Source of the DNA: Saccharomycopsis malanga | Taxonomy: Eukaryota; Ascomycota; Saccharomycetes; Ascoideales; Saccharomycopsidaceae | Direction of reading: 5' to 3' | DNA length: 64,000 nucleotides | NCBI GenBank assembly: GCA_004014935.1 | Contig: CP025324.1 | Span: forward strand, 868,001 to 932,000 | In this document: positions 1 through 9,620 of the stretch, piece by piece | Layout of the letters: every line of letters starts with the position of its first letter | Numbering within the stretch: the stretch's first letter is position 1 | Program-made: the position numbers and the translations under genes | Notes under the pieces: model-generated | The model's input: the letters and a program-made list of their open reading frames with translations, nothing else | Database searches by the model: none | Told to the model about the DNA's origin: nothing

Positions 1-1045
1 TTCAAAACTGATATTATTATTAATGCCTTACTATTTCCAAGTGGCCAAGTTGGTTGAGGCATGCGCCACACAAAATAGTGCAGAATAGTGCAGAAAAACA
101 AGTGTGGCGTTCCTCACTTTGGTATTTTGGACTCGATTCGCGCTCTTGATGTTTTGGAGTAATCATCAATAGTTTTATTGATTTAAATTAGTGATATACA
201 GATTATTATAACTTGAAAATATATATTCCAACATTTTGATTTTTTCACTATATTATAGTACTATTTATAATAAAAAATATCAGAGTTTCGAATAAATAGT
301 TGACATAACGGAAAATTGTCATTTTTGGCAAAAGGTTGGTTCTTTTGAATCATCTTTTAGAGCCTTTACAATAACCCAAATCTTACAAAAATTATATTGC
401 TATACTATGTAAAGTTTAGAGTCTTATATCATGTACTTTGTTCTGATATTTAGATTTTATAAATTATTTAATAAAGAAAAACTATCATTTTGTCCAAAAT
501 AACACATAATTTGTTGATAGTCATGTTTCTCACCCCTCAGAAAGATTTATTTGCTTCTTAACATTAGTCCAGAGTTTTTAATTGCTTTCAGTTTTGTTCA
601 TGTTTCCTACAACAGTCGAATGGGCCTTTATTCCAAAGAAAAGTGTATTTCAAGAACTAAAAAAGGCGTGGCTTATTAAAGGTTCTTAGAGGAGCTTGTA
701 CTCGATAATAATCATTATGAATTGTCAAGCTGGCCTATTACAATTTCGGCTATACATTGAATATTTTGTGGGGCTCGATGAAACGTAATGTTCTTATTAA
801 CAAGCTTTATACCTCTGTTCAAAGGGAGTCCGTTTTAAAAAACTTTTATTCCGGCTCAACTTAAAGTTGTAATTGTTACTTTGACTTTGGTTTTTTGTTT
901 CTTCGCTGTTCTACTTTCCGAATTGTTTTATTATATTCTTATGGAAGTTGTGTATTGACTGTAAATTGGTGATAAACTTTGGCTGTTTTTTTTGCCAAAA
1001 CTTATAAGAGATGTTTTAGTTTTTTTCATTTTTTGTTCAATACAA
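1..1045 (+). repeat. Long tRNA-headed non-coding repeat, copy A
   Basis: First of seven copies of a family about 1 kb long with no coding capacity. Bases 1-25 are the end of a SINE-type (ATT)n tail, and the element proper begins near 23 with the motif AATGCCTTACTATT. An A-box-like TGGCCAAGTTGG lies at 42-53 and a B-box-like core TCGATTC at 133-139. A stem CGCCACAC (64-71) pairs with GTGTGGCG (102-109) around two 10-bp ATAGTGCAGA units (75-94). The AT-rich body is collinear with copies C, D and E to about 1045. The right end is approximate because similarity fades gradually. Confidence 0.8.
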
Positions 1046-1685
1046 ACCTATCTTAATGTTACAAAATAGCTTAGTTGAATATTACAGATTGCAATTCTTA
1101 TAAATTATTGTAACTTGGTCCATAAACTTTCGTTTCTCCACCCTTTGTTTAATAACGTCCTTAATATTACATTGTTTTGCTTTTATAATAGATAGATAGG
1201 CGTGGAAATTCGCCATATGTTTACTTCTACCTTTTTTTTTTACAAGTATTTATGGATTTACCAAGATAACAATCCAATAACCGTTATAACTTATCATAAT
1301 CTTTATAATTTTTGGAAATCACTTGTGACATGTAGTTCTAAAAAAGAGATTAAAGACCTAACAGTCTCATCAAATATATTGTATTTTATTGCACCGATTG
1401 TAAAGATTTGCCAACAAAAAAATATGAATCGTTACCATAATTCGCTGAATATATGACAGTTTCCTATTTTAGCTGGGAAACATATTATCAGCAAACTGAT
1501 AAATTGATTTAAATAACCATACAAATATCTAATTTCATAATCATCTGATTAGCACTTTGAATCGGACAAATTCTCAATTGGTAACCCTGCAAAAAGTTTC
1601 AAAATAGAATAATCATATCTCAAAATTAAATAATAATAGTCCGAGTATTGATTTCAACGTATCTCCAGTATCCTTGAATAACTAC
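1046..1685. other. AT-rich intergenic stretch
   Basis: I see no gene here. Bases 1202-1456 could encode 84 residues from a GTG start, but the peptide is low in complexity and resembles nothing I recognise. The segment probably belongs to the upstream region of the UBE2W-like gene. Confidence 0.5.
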
Positions 1686-1805
1686 TGATTTGCCAACATT
1701 TTTACACTTGCTGCATCCAATCTATTGATTTGCCAACATTTTTACCCTTCTTACATCCAATCTATTGATTTCCCGTAGTTTTTACACTTCTTACATCCAA
1801 TCTAT
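1686..1805 (+). repeat. Three tandem copies of a 40-bp unit upstream of the E2 gene
   Basis: Units lie at 1686-1725, 1726-1765 and 1766-1805. Each runs from TGATTTGCCAACATTTTTAC or a close variant to CATCCAATCTAT. The third differs in its middle (TTTCCCGTAG in place of TTTGCCAACA). The array ends about 100 bp before the start codon of the E2 gene and just ahead of its TATA-like box, so it could carry a tripled protein-binding site. Confidence 0.9.
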
Positions 1806-1820
1806 TGGTTCTTAATCTTC

Positions 1821-1828
1821 TATATAAA
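1821..1828 (+). promoter_or_regulatory. TATA-like box of the E2 gene
   Basis: TATATAAA lies 79 bp before the chosen ATG at 1907, a usual distance for a yeast TATA element. It follows directly after the 40-bp tandem array. Confidence 0.5.
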
Positions 1829-1906
1829 CGTCAGTCAACAAACTATTATAATACATTATATAATACTGCCCATATACGGAGCACCCGCAAACTACAAATA
1901 ATCGCA

Positions 1907-2405
1907 ATGGCTTATAAAAGAAGAATCATGAAAGAGATGCTAAACATGCAGAAAAGCAATGTTGAAGGATTGCAATTCTGTTCAACCGAAAACATCTCTC
2001 ATTGGTATATCAATATCACCATCAAAGATAACCCTTTGTACCCCAACGACCAGCATTATAGACTAGAAGTGGTAGCTGGCGACGACTATCCCATAGCTCC
2101 TCCAATGGTTCGTTTTGTTCTGGATCACATTCCTATACATCCTCACATCTATTCCAACGGCCACATTTGCTTAGATATACTTGGTGACGCCTGGACACCT
2201 GTCCAGACCATCGAATCCATTGCTGTCTCTGTCCAATCGCTTCTTGCCAGCAACCATAGAAACGGTATGTACTCTTCTTACTAACAGCCTACCACATTTA
2301 CTGACACCCCAACCAGAACGCCCACCAGACGACAATTCCTATACTCAACACGCACCTAAAAACCCTCTACATTCACGCTTCCATTACGACGATGATACTG
2401 TTTAA
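1907..2405 (+). CDS. UBE2W-like ubiquitin-conjugating enzyme (E2), two exons
   Basis: Spliced coding sequence 1907-2264 joined to 2317-2405, 148 residues. The protein is one UBC fold with the active-site cysteine in HPHIYSNGHICLDIL. The second exon supplies ERPPDDNSYTQ and the closing YDDDTV, matching the C-terminal pattern of UBE2W (RRPPDN... WWYHDDTC). UBE2W-type E2s (Ubc16 in fission yeast) attach ubiquitin to protein N termini. The start was taken at the ATG opening MAYKRR because upstream in-frame sequence is non-conserved and begins with a GTG. The 52-nt intron has donor GTATGT, branch TACTAAC and acceptor CAG. Without splicing the reading frame would end six residues after the donor and lose the conserved tail. 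Confidence 0.88.
2265..2316 (+). other. Intron of the UBE2W-like gene
   Basis: Donor GTATGT at 2265, exact branch sequence TACTAAC at 2279-2285, acceptor AG at 2315-2316. Removing it joins codon G|AA (Glu) and restores the conserved E2 C terminus. Confidence 0.88.
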
Positions 2406-2431
2406 TATTCCTCATATATATCTATATATAC

Positions 2432-2575
2432 CACTGGGCCATTTGGCTCAGTGGTCAGTGCTCTTGGAGAAGAGAACAAGACCTAACAGGCTCAAGGATT
2501 AATTGATTATGATCAACGGGCCACAATTGGGCTTTACCAAGTCCCTTTAGACATGGAAATATATTCAAAACTGAT
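2432..2575 (+). mobile_element. tRNA-derived SINE, internally shortened copy
   Basis: Starts with the family hairpin CCACTGGGCC-ATT-TGGCTCAGTGG (A box) and continues with the GAGAAGAGAA... GACCTAACAGG segment. It then jumps to the 3' region (GGGCTTTACCAAGTCC... AACTGATATT). The B-box segment and mid-body seen in the full copy at 48788 are missing. Copy B of the long repeat follows without a gap. Confidence 0.85.
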
Positions 2576-2720
2576 ATTTTTATTAATGCCTTACTATTGC
2601 CAAGTGGCCGAGTTGGTTGAGGCATGTGCCACGCCAAATAGTGTGAAAAATAAGTGTGGCGCTCAGTGTTATCTAGGTTTTTTTGATTTGGAAAGACCTA
2701 AAACAACAATTTAAAATTAT
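2576..2720 (+). repeat. Long tRNA-headed repeat, copy B (truncated)
   Basis: Begins with TTAATGCCTTACTATTGCC, then the A-box-like TGGCCGAGTTGG. It has one degenerate 10-bp loop unit. Only the head and about 60 bp of body (ATCTAGGTTTTTTTGATTTG...) are kept. Confidence 0.8.
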
Positions 2721-2722
2721 AA

Positions 2723-2758
2723 TATGTACTGGGCTTGAAATATATGATATTATTATTA
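2723..2758 (+). mobile_element. SINE 3'-end fragment
   Basis: Only the terminal TGTACTGGGCTTGAAATATA and (ATT)n tail are present. Long-repeat copy C starts directly after the tail. Confidence 0.8.
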
Positions 2759-3800
2759 ATGCCTTACTATTGCCAAGTGGCTAAGTTGGTTGAGGCATGC
2801 GCCACACAAAATAGTGCAGAATAGTGCAGGATAGTGCAGAAAAACAAGTGTGGCGTTCCTCACTTTGGTATTTTGGACTCGATTCGCGCTCTTGATGTTT
2901 TGGAGTAATCATCAAAGGTTTTATTGAGTTAAATCAGTGCTATCCAGGTTTTCTTAATTTCAAAAGACATAAAACAACAATTTAAAATTATTAACTACAT
3001 TAAAGTACTATTTATAATAAAAAATCTCAAGTTTTGGAATAAATATGTGATATAACGGAATATTGTCAATTTTGACAAAAAGTTGATTTTTTTGAATCAT
3101 ATTCTAGAGTTTTTACAGCAAACCATACCATACAAAAATTATATTTCTATATTCTTCAAATCATAGAGTTTTATATTACGTACTTTGTTTTGATATATAG
3201 ATTTTATAAATTATTTAATAATGAACAACTATCATTTTGTCGAAAATAACACATAATTTGTTAATAGTCATGCTTCTCACCCCTCAGAAAGACTTTATTT
3301 GCTTCTTAACATTAGTCCATAGTTTCCGACAGTTTTTAATTTTATTGGTGCTTCCTCTAAGATTTGAGTGAGCTTTCAATTCAAGAAACGCGCATATCAA
3401 AATCTAAAAAAAGTATTGTGTATTATCAGTTCTTAGAGTGATGTCTATTCGATAATTATCATTATACAATGTCAAACTAGCATATTTCAACTTCCGCTAT
3501 ACATTAAATATTTTATGGGGTTCGGTAAAACGTAATGTGCTTATTAGTAAGTTTTATACCTCAGTTCAAAGGGAGTCCGTTTTAAAACTCTTATTCCGAT
3601 TCAACTTAAAGTTGCAAATGTTTTGATGTTACTCAGACTTTAGGTTGTTTGTTTTTATGCTGTTATGGACTCTGGTTTGCTTTATCACATTAATATGGAT
3701 GCTGTATATTGACTGTAAATTGGTGATGGATTTGTCTGTTGTTTTGTCAAAAAATACAAGGTGAGTTTTAGTGTTTGATACAACAATATGTCAATTGTAA
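2759..3800 (+). repeat. Long tRNA-headed non-coding repeat, copy C
   Basis: Full-length copy, collinear with copy A. The A-box-like motif reads TGGCTAAGTTGG. The hairpin loop holds three 10-bp units at 2811-2840. The 3' end is placed after GATACAACAATATGTCAATT, a block also found at the ends of copies D and E. No open reading frame of note is present. Confidence 0.85.
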
Positions 3801-3944
3801 AGAAAGAGACTTAATGTTGAAAGTCTACATCAATATTGAATCAAAATACTACAATATTTAGATTATCTTTATTTACAAAACTGGCTTATAGCTGTGCTTC
3901 ATTTGAAATGAGTGTTGAAATTATATAATGAATACTAGGCATGA

Positions 3945-4130
3945 ATGGGTTTCCTCACTGGATATTACCAAGGCCCTCTAGACATAGCGCGTATATATGA
4001 GACTGGTATGTACTGGGCTAGAAATATATCATATTATTATATTATTATTCATATCCACCAAATAAATAATATCATATTACGAAACTGTTATGTACTGGGC
4101 TAGAAATCTATGATATTATTATATTATTAC
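3945..4130 (+). mobile_element. Two 5'-truncated SINE copies in tandem
   Basis: The first runs from TTTCCTCACTGGATATTACC to a tail near 4047; the second covers only the last part (about 4075-4128). Both end in (ATT)n followed by CATATCCAC, so the second tail plus its flank looks like a duplicate of the first. Confidence 0.75.
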
Positions 4131-4135
4131 TCATA

Positions 4136-4300
4136 TCCACTGGGCTTAGAAAAGAAAACAGACCTAACAGGCTCAAAGATGAGTCGATTATGTTCAACAG
4201 GACATGGCTGGGCTTTACCAAGCCCCTTTAAGCATAGCGTCCATATACAAACAAAACTGATATTTACTGGAAATATATGATACTATTATTATATAGCCTG
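4136..4300 (+). mobile_element. SINE copy, internally deleted
   Basis: CCACTGGGCTTAGAAAAG opens the copy but the hairpin partner and A box are gone. The segment GACCTAACAGGCTC... ATTATGTTCAACAGGACATGG... CTTTACCAAGCCCC... GGAAATATATGATA is clearly the family body and 3' end. Confidence 0.75.
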
Positions 4301-4824
4301 TCTTACATAATAAATACTGAAAATTGTTTTTCATGCGCATGTCTCGTGACTGATGCACATATCACATGCTGTGCGCCGTTGGGGGTCTGCAGATTTATGC
4401 CAATCGATCGCGGCGAACAATAACCAAAAATATCAAAAAAAAAAAAAGTTTGGATAGTTGATTTGTTAAAGTAATATAATAGTAGAGGAAAGATAGTGTT
4501 AGAGCTGTTTGATAGAGAGAGAGTGTGTGTTCGTGTGTGCGTGTGCGTGTGACAAGTTGCTCGAAAGGTGTTAAAGAAGGGTTTGAATGCTGTAAGGGAC
4601 AGCGATTTGAAAAAGAGATAACAGTTAAAGTGATAAAATATTGATAAGAAATCGATAGTAAAGTGATTCTAGCAGTTATAATAGTGAAAATATTGATTTA
4701 TAAAAGAGGCCAGTTTTATTCAGTGATTTATAAGGACGGTTTATTGGCTGATTTTGTAAAAGAGAAAATATTTGGCCAAGTGAAAATTTGAAAAAAAAAA
4801 AATATTCAGGGTCCAATTATAGAA
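4301..4824. other. Promoter and leader region of the mannosyltransferase gene
   Basis: No gene seen. The region holds A-runs at 4434-4447 and 4789-4801 and a GA/GT microsatellite at about 4515-4550. A purine-rich, AT-rich leader runs up to the ATG at 4825. Confidence 0.5.
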
Positions 4825-6963
4825 ATGTCGTTTAGAAAATACAAAGCGTTGTATAGTAAAATTCCAGATGTTTATAGAATACAAAATGTGTATAAGCCAC
4901 CGAAGCCGGAGTTGTCAAAAGTGATTTTGAAGCAGATAATGTTTTTCATTGGATTGGTATTATTTGTGATTGTCTTTTTTCCAGGCCGAATCACACTTGT
5001 GTATTTGTCTACGGTGGCTACATTAAGACACACATTTGTTCCAAACAAGTTTACAGGGAACTATGCTTCGAATCCGTACAAGTTGTTGAAGTACTATTAC
5101 GATGCTAAGCTGTTTAACCAGCTCAGCACAGAGGACAAGTGCACGCTCTATTTCAAAAAGGTGTTTCCCAAGACCAAATGGAGGTTTGACACGTTTGATA
5201 GCGAGATCTACTGGCTCGATGTACTCCGAGAAAAGTACGATTTGTTGAGAGACCGTGAGAAAAAAGGATGCGAGTCCTTAGGCAAAACGTTTAGTGAAAC
5301 GTGGTTCAGATATGAGTATTTGGAGAAAATGCAGAACAACTTGGACTTTGAAGATGCGATAGTCAATTCGATTCCTCATTACAAGTATTTCAACAAGTGC
5401 TATTTGGATGATATTGACACCAGCAAAGAACACAATCTATCAGACAAAGCATTGCAACTATCGCAGAGTGTGGAAGACAAGCTTTTTCCGTGGTTTTCGA
5501 AAAAGTTGATTGATTATAAACGCTCGAAAACGAACGATATTTTCCAGGACAATTTCAAGAAGAGAACATTCCATTCATACGTGAAAAACATGAAACAGTC
5601 GTTCACCGGCAAGGGAATTGCCATTTCCGCCAGCAATAACCACTTCAAGTTGTTGTCGGGCTTGATTGCCTTGTTGAGAGTCCAAGGAAACACACTTCCT
5701 ATCGAGATCATCTACAGAGACGATTTGTCTGTGTGGAATCAAGAGGATTTGATGGAAATCGCCACCACCGATAATCTTCTTGACGACAATGGCCATTTGA
5801 CCGCCTTGTACGAGCACGTTCTCAAGGAAAACAAGGGCAAATCAGTCGACAGCTTGCTTTTCGACAACTTTTCTGTAGACGGCAAAACTTACAACTTTCC
5901 TAAACAAGATATACGGTTTGTCAATGCTAAAATCGCAATTAAAGAAGAGTACCAAAACTTGTTTCAGGCGTATTCCAACAAGTTGGTTGCATTCTACTTT
6001 TCTTCTTTCAAAGAAGTCTTGTTGATGGATAGCGACACCGTTCCACTTATCAATCCTGGAAAGTTTTTTGAAAATGAAAAATATTTGCGCAACAAGGCAT
6101 TTTTCTTTAGAGATCGTGAGATCAACGAACATTTCCCTGATGAATCAATTGCGTTTTTCAAAAAGTTGTTGCCTAATCAAAAAGACACTGATTTTTTCGG
6201 TCTTGCACAGATTTCCCAGGAATCTCTTTTCCATAACAGGTTTTTAAACAATAGTTTGAACCATCTTATGGAATCGGGCATCGTAGTGATCGACAAACAC
6301 AAACACTACAATGGAGTGTTGTTGACTATGGCTCTCCAGTCTTGGAAACCGATTTCCCAACCCATCCATGGTGAAAAAGAGTTGTATTGGTTAGGACAGC
6401 TTATTGCGTCTGACGAAAAGTTTGATTTCAACAATAATTACGCCATTTCTTTGGGGAAACTCACCGAAAAGAAGTTTGACAACACAGAAGTTCAAACAAA
6501 AGCTAATGAATTATGTTCAACCCATCCAGGCCATATTTCCGATGATAATAGCACTTTGTATTGGATGAACTCGGGATTCGAGTTTTGTAAGAAACAAAAC
6601 CGGTTTGAAATCGATTTGCCCATAGAATTGAATTATTACGGCCATTTCGACCAACAACATTTGGCAAAATACAAAAATATGCCGGATTATTACAAGGAAC
6701 CGTTGAGAATCAACGCTGCTTTGATTCCACCGTCTACGCAGTACCAGTATAATAATACTAAACCCTACTTTGAGCCATCCCGTAGCTGGGTCATGACCCA
6801 GAAGTGTGAAGGCTATCTCTGGTGTGCCTACGACTTGATTGGCGGAGGTGATTATGTTGGTGACCAGTATAAAGGCAAGGTGGTGCAATTCGAGTCTAAC
6901 ATTGAAAGAATTTATGACTTTTATGGAGACTTGTGGATGTACTATTACAATTTGATAATTTAG
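4825..6963 (+). CDS. Mnn1-family alpha-1,3-mannosyltransferase
   Basis: 712 residues. The protein has a short basic cytosolic tail, one membrane anchor at about residues 35-55 (FFIGLVLFVIVFF) and a large lumenal domain, the usual type II layout of Golgi glycosyltransferases. The catalytic domain carries the DxD-type metal and sugar-nucleotide motif LLMDSDTVPL near residue 402, preceded by NKLVAFYFSSFKEV, as in the Mnn1/Mnt family. Such enzymes add terminal alpha-1,3-mannose to N- or O-linked glycans from GDP-mannose. The family is often expanded in yeasts, so I do not assign a specific paralogue. The ATG at 4825 directly precedes the anchor and is the only sensible start. Confidence 0.85.
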   Translation: MSFRKYKALYSKIPDVYRIQNVYKPPKPELSKVILKQIMFFIGLVLFVIVFFPGRITLVYLSTVATLRHTFVPNKFTGNYASNPYKLLKYYYDAKLFNQLSTEDKCTLYFKKVFPKTKWRFDTFDSEIYWLDVLREKYDLLRDREKKGCESLGKTFSETWFRYEYLEKMQNNLDFEDAIVNSIPHYKYFNKCYLDDIDTSKEHNLSDKALQLSQSVEDKLFPWFSKKLIDYKRSKTNDIFQDNFKKRTFHSYVKNMKQSFTGKGIAISASNNHFKLLSGLIALLRVQGNTLPIEIIYRDDLSVWNQEDLMEIATTDNLLDDNGHLTALYEHVLKENKGKSVDSLLFDNFSVDGKTYNFPKQDIRFVNAKIAIKEEYQNLFQAYSNKLVAFYFSSFKEVLLMDSDTVPLINPGKFFENEKYLRNKAFFFRDREINEHFPDESIAFFKKLLPNQKDTDFFGLAQISQESLFHNRFLNNSLNHLMESGIVVIDKHKHYNGVLLTMALQSWKPISQPIHGEKELYWLGQLIASDEKFDFNNNYAISLGKLTEKKFDNTEVQTKANELCSTHPGHISDDNSTLYWMNSGFEFCKKQNRFEIDLPIELNYYGHFDQQHLAKYKNMPDYYKEPLRINAALIPPSTQYQYNNTKPYFEPSRSWVMTQKCEGYLWCAYDLIGGGDYVGDQYKGKVVQFESNIERIYDFYGDLWMYYYNLII

Positions 6964-7489
6964 ATTGATTGATTTTTGTTTGTTCCCTTCTTTTATTGCA
7001 TTGCATTTTCACTTTGTTACTTTTGAAATTTATAGACTATAAAGTTGCTATTTTCTTATTCCTTTCTCTATTATATTCTTTCTTTTTGCTAACAATACCT
7101 TTTAATAATCTTCTTTTGTTTTTGTTCGTTTTTTTTTATGAATCTTGTTTTCTGTATTCGGCATGTTTGCAAAGCCTCTTTATTTGATATCCTTATTTTG
7201 TATTATCTGCCTTGTTCTGCCCATGGATTGTTAGCATTTTGTTTATTAAGACACCTCAACTAAAAACTTCTGTTATAAGGCCTTGTAAAACTCTTTTGGA
7301 ACAGTATGAAGGCAAAATTATGGAATTTCGAGTTGTTTCTATCAACTATTTGGCAATTTAAAGGATAAAAGTCAAGTGAATGGTGGATTTCTGGTTGGTG
7401 GGTTTGATAAGCTATTTCGCCAATCAAGGTCTGATAAAAAGGTAGCTACAGGATGTTAGAGTAGGTTATAGTAGGTTGTCATAATATCT
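6964..7489. other. 3' flank of the mannosyltransferase gene
   Basis: T-rich sequence directly after the stop, as expected for a yeast 3' UTR and terminator region. The 72-residue frame at 6969-7187 is a translation of T-rich DNA and not credible as a protein. Confidence 0.5.
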
Positions 7490-7585
7490 TATATTATGAG
7501 CCCAATAAAGTCGACTCACCCTTCAGCCTGTTAGGTCTTTTTTCTTTTCTTCGAGAACACTGGCCACTGAGCTAGCGGCTTCTCA
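7490..7585 (-). mobile_element. SINE fragment (head side)
   Basis: On the minus strand this reads the degenerate 5' hairpin, the CTCGAAGAAAAG... GACCTAACAGGCTG segment, then a jump to GGGCTC at the tail side. The body is deleted. Confidence 0.7.
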
Positions 7586-7722
7586 ATAAATATATAAGAT
7601 AATTAGGTAGCAGTGATATTTATGTTGTAGATATTAGACAGCATCATTAGTCTGTATAATAGGATGCCACAAGTGGTTTGTATAAGCCTTGTTGATATAA
7701 TGTGTTAACAAATTTTAAACTT

Positions 7723-7772
7723 ATAATAATAATAATAATATCATATATTTCAAGCCCAGTACATATTGTACT
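7723..7772 (-). mobile_element. SINE 3'-end fragment
   Basis: Minus strand reads TATGTACTGGGCTTGAAATA followed by (ATT)n. The rest of the element is absent, as in other 5'-truncated copies. Confidence 0.8.
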
Positions 7773-7896
7773 GTTTCAAGTAGAATAAGCAATTGACGGG
7801 GTAAATAAAAGTAGTTTTGTTTGTTAAATGATAAGTTTTGGTTGCCCCTATCATGACAATGATTAGTACTTTAAACACGTATATTTAAAACTCATT

Positions 7897-8142
7897 TTAC
7901 CGATTTTTACAGACAAAAATGATGGCATTATAATCAGCATCCAGTTCTGGACACTGTAAATCCTCCTGACACCACCGGCGATCCTCGTGCCCCTTACATA
8001 CAAGAACATGTCTACTATCTTGAAATGGCCTGTCATTTTTGAAACGATATGGACCATTCAGCATTGTCCATTGGTGCAAGCCAACAAATTCTTTCTTTTT
8101 GTAGAACAAAAGGTTAGAGTTATAGAATGATACACAGGTCAC
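7897..8142 (-). pseudogene. Unrecognised cysteine-containing open frame without an ATG
   Basis: An 81-residue frame on the minus strand that opens only with GTG. It has four closely placed cysteines (VLVCKGHEDRRWC... LQCPELD... IFVCKNR) and a varied, protein-like composition. I do not recognise a family. It could be a relic exon, a fragment of a lost gene or chance. No neighbour suggests a role. Confidence 0.25.
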
Positions 8143-9620
8143 GATACAAGTGTCTCATGCTGTCAAAGGTCTAGAATCTGATGTATCGAATGCTAATATG
8201 GACGTGAAACAGTTCATAAATACATTTTAATACAGAATAGTGCAAGTGACATTGAATTATTGATTCAATATATTGCATACAACTACAAATTGTCACACTG
8301 ATTACGCCATTTTCTCAATAAACTCTCACGCTAATTTTTGAAATATATTGTTGGGAAGTGCTCATATTTTCTTTTGTTGATTATCAGCTATTACGAGTCC
8401 TCGTGAACCTGTAAGAAAAGTTTGTTTTACACTTTATTTTTGTTGCTGCAACTATAAAAATTTTCACTTAACAGTGCATTTTACATAGCAATTGGTCATA
8501 TTGATTATCAATCATGGAATTTGAAGAAAGTTATGAAAATTTGACGAAAATTTGGTGAAAATTTTGTAGAAAAATTTTTTCACAGTACTGTGATTCAATA
8601 CAAACTTTCAAACAAATATTGAAATAAAGTTGCTATTTCCACTGCAGCAATACTTGCGGCAGCGTCGACACGCGTCAAAATTTCTGCATCTACTTTGCCC
8701 TTGCTAGCTCTTCATAGCAAGAATTAACTATGGTAGAGACACTCTTCAATGTAATGGAACACTCGCTTAAGCCCCTGCATGCGTCTTGCTGCATGGCATT
8801 GATGATGACCTGCAGGAGAAAAAAAAAAGTAAAATAAAAATTTTTTCTCTATCAAACTACCCGGTACAGGTGTAGTTAGAAGTTTCGAGAATGTTCCGTT
8901 TTTAGTAACAAATGAACGAGGAGAACATGGGCCAAGCGCACCGCTTTAGAGGGAAATATAATCAACTTATTCACCATGGCAACAAGGTTAGTGGATTGCA
9001 CGCACGCATGCATCGCATCAAGCGGACGCTTCGTTTGGTGTATGTAGGCGGTAGGTACTCAAGACGTCATAAGTAATGGTGCGCTCTATTGTTGTGTGAC
9101 AAAATGGCTCATGGGGCGTCTCACTAGAGGGGGTGGGGCTACATGCATATGTGGGACGCCCTGTGAACCAAAATGGTCTAGGCGAAGTGGAGTGTCTTAT
9201 TAGCGGAGCCTAGAAATTATAAATAAACGCACTTCGGAATGCTTTTCAAAATTTGAGATTCCGGAACCCGCGCGGATGTATTTTGTTGGTATTTTGTCCA
9301 TGGTCCGGACATTGTAGTTATGTTGCTTTTTTTAATAGTCTAGAATGTGTTGTGCTGTGCAATGCTGTGCTCATGCATGGGCGTGGGCGTTGTTGCATTG
9401 ACACATCTTGTTACAGCATATGTGCACTGCATTGCATTACACATACTCCTACAAATCATTCAAAAGATGCAATAATGTTTATTTTTGATGAATTTGTAAT
9501 GACAATATAATAAGCAAGAACTAAAAGAAATCATAAAACCTCGTAAGACGTAAAAAAGGTGGCGAAAGTCGTAAACACATGAGAAACAAGTAAATTAATG
9601 GATTTGTCATGACAACAGGA
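8143..9620. other. Gene-free stretch with GCATGC-rich patches
   Basis: No convincing gene. Features seen are AAAATTTT-type runs near 8565 and 8838 and a GC-rich, CACGCACGCATGCATCGCA-like patch near 8998-9016. There are several C-rich and G-rich blocks at 9115-9160. The 85-residue frame at 9253-9510 is low-complexity and begins with a non-ATG codon. Confidence 0.5.

Noticed and set aside
1-1045. Long repeats as solo LTRs of a retrotransposon
   Set aside because: No TG...CA ends, no short flanking duplication seen, no primer-binding or internal coding sequence, and a Pol III-like head instead.
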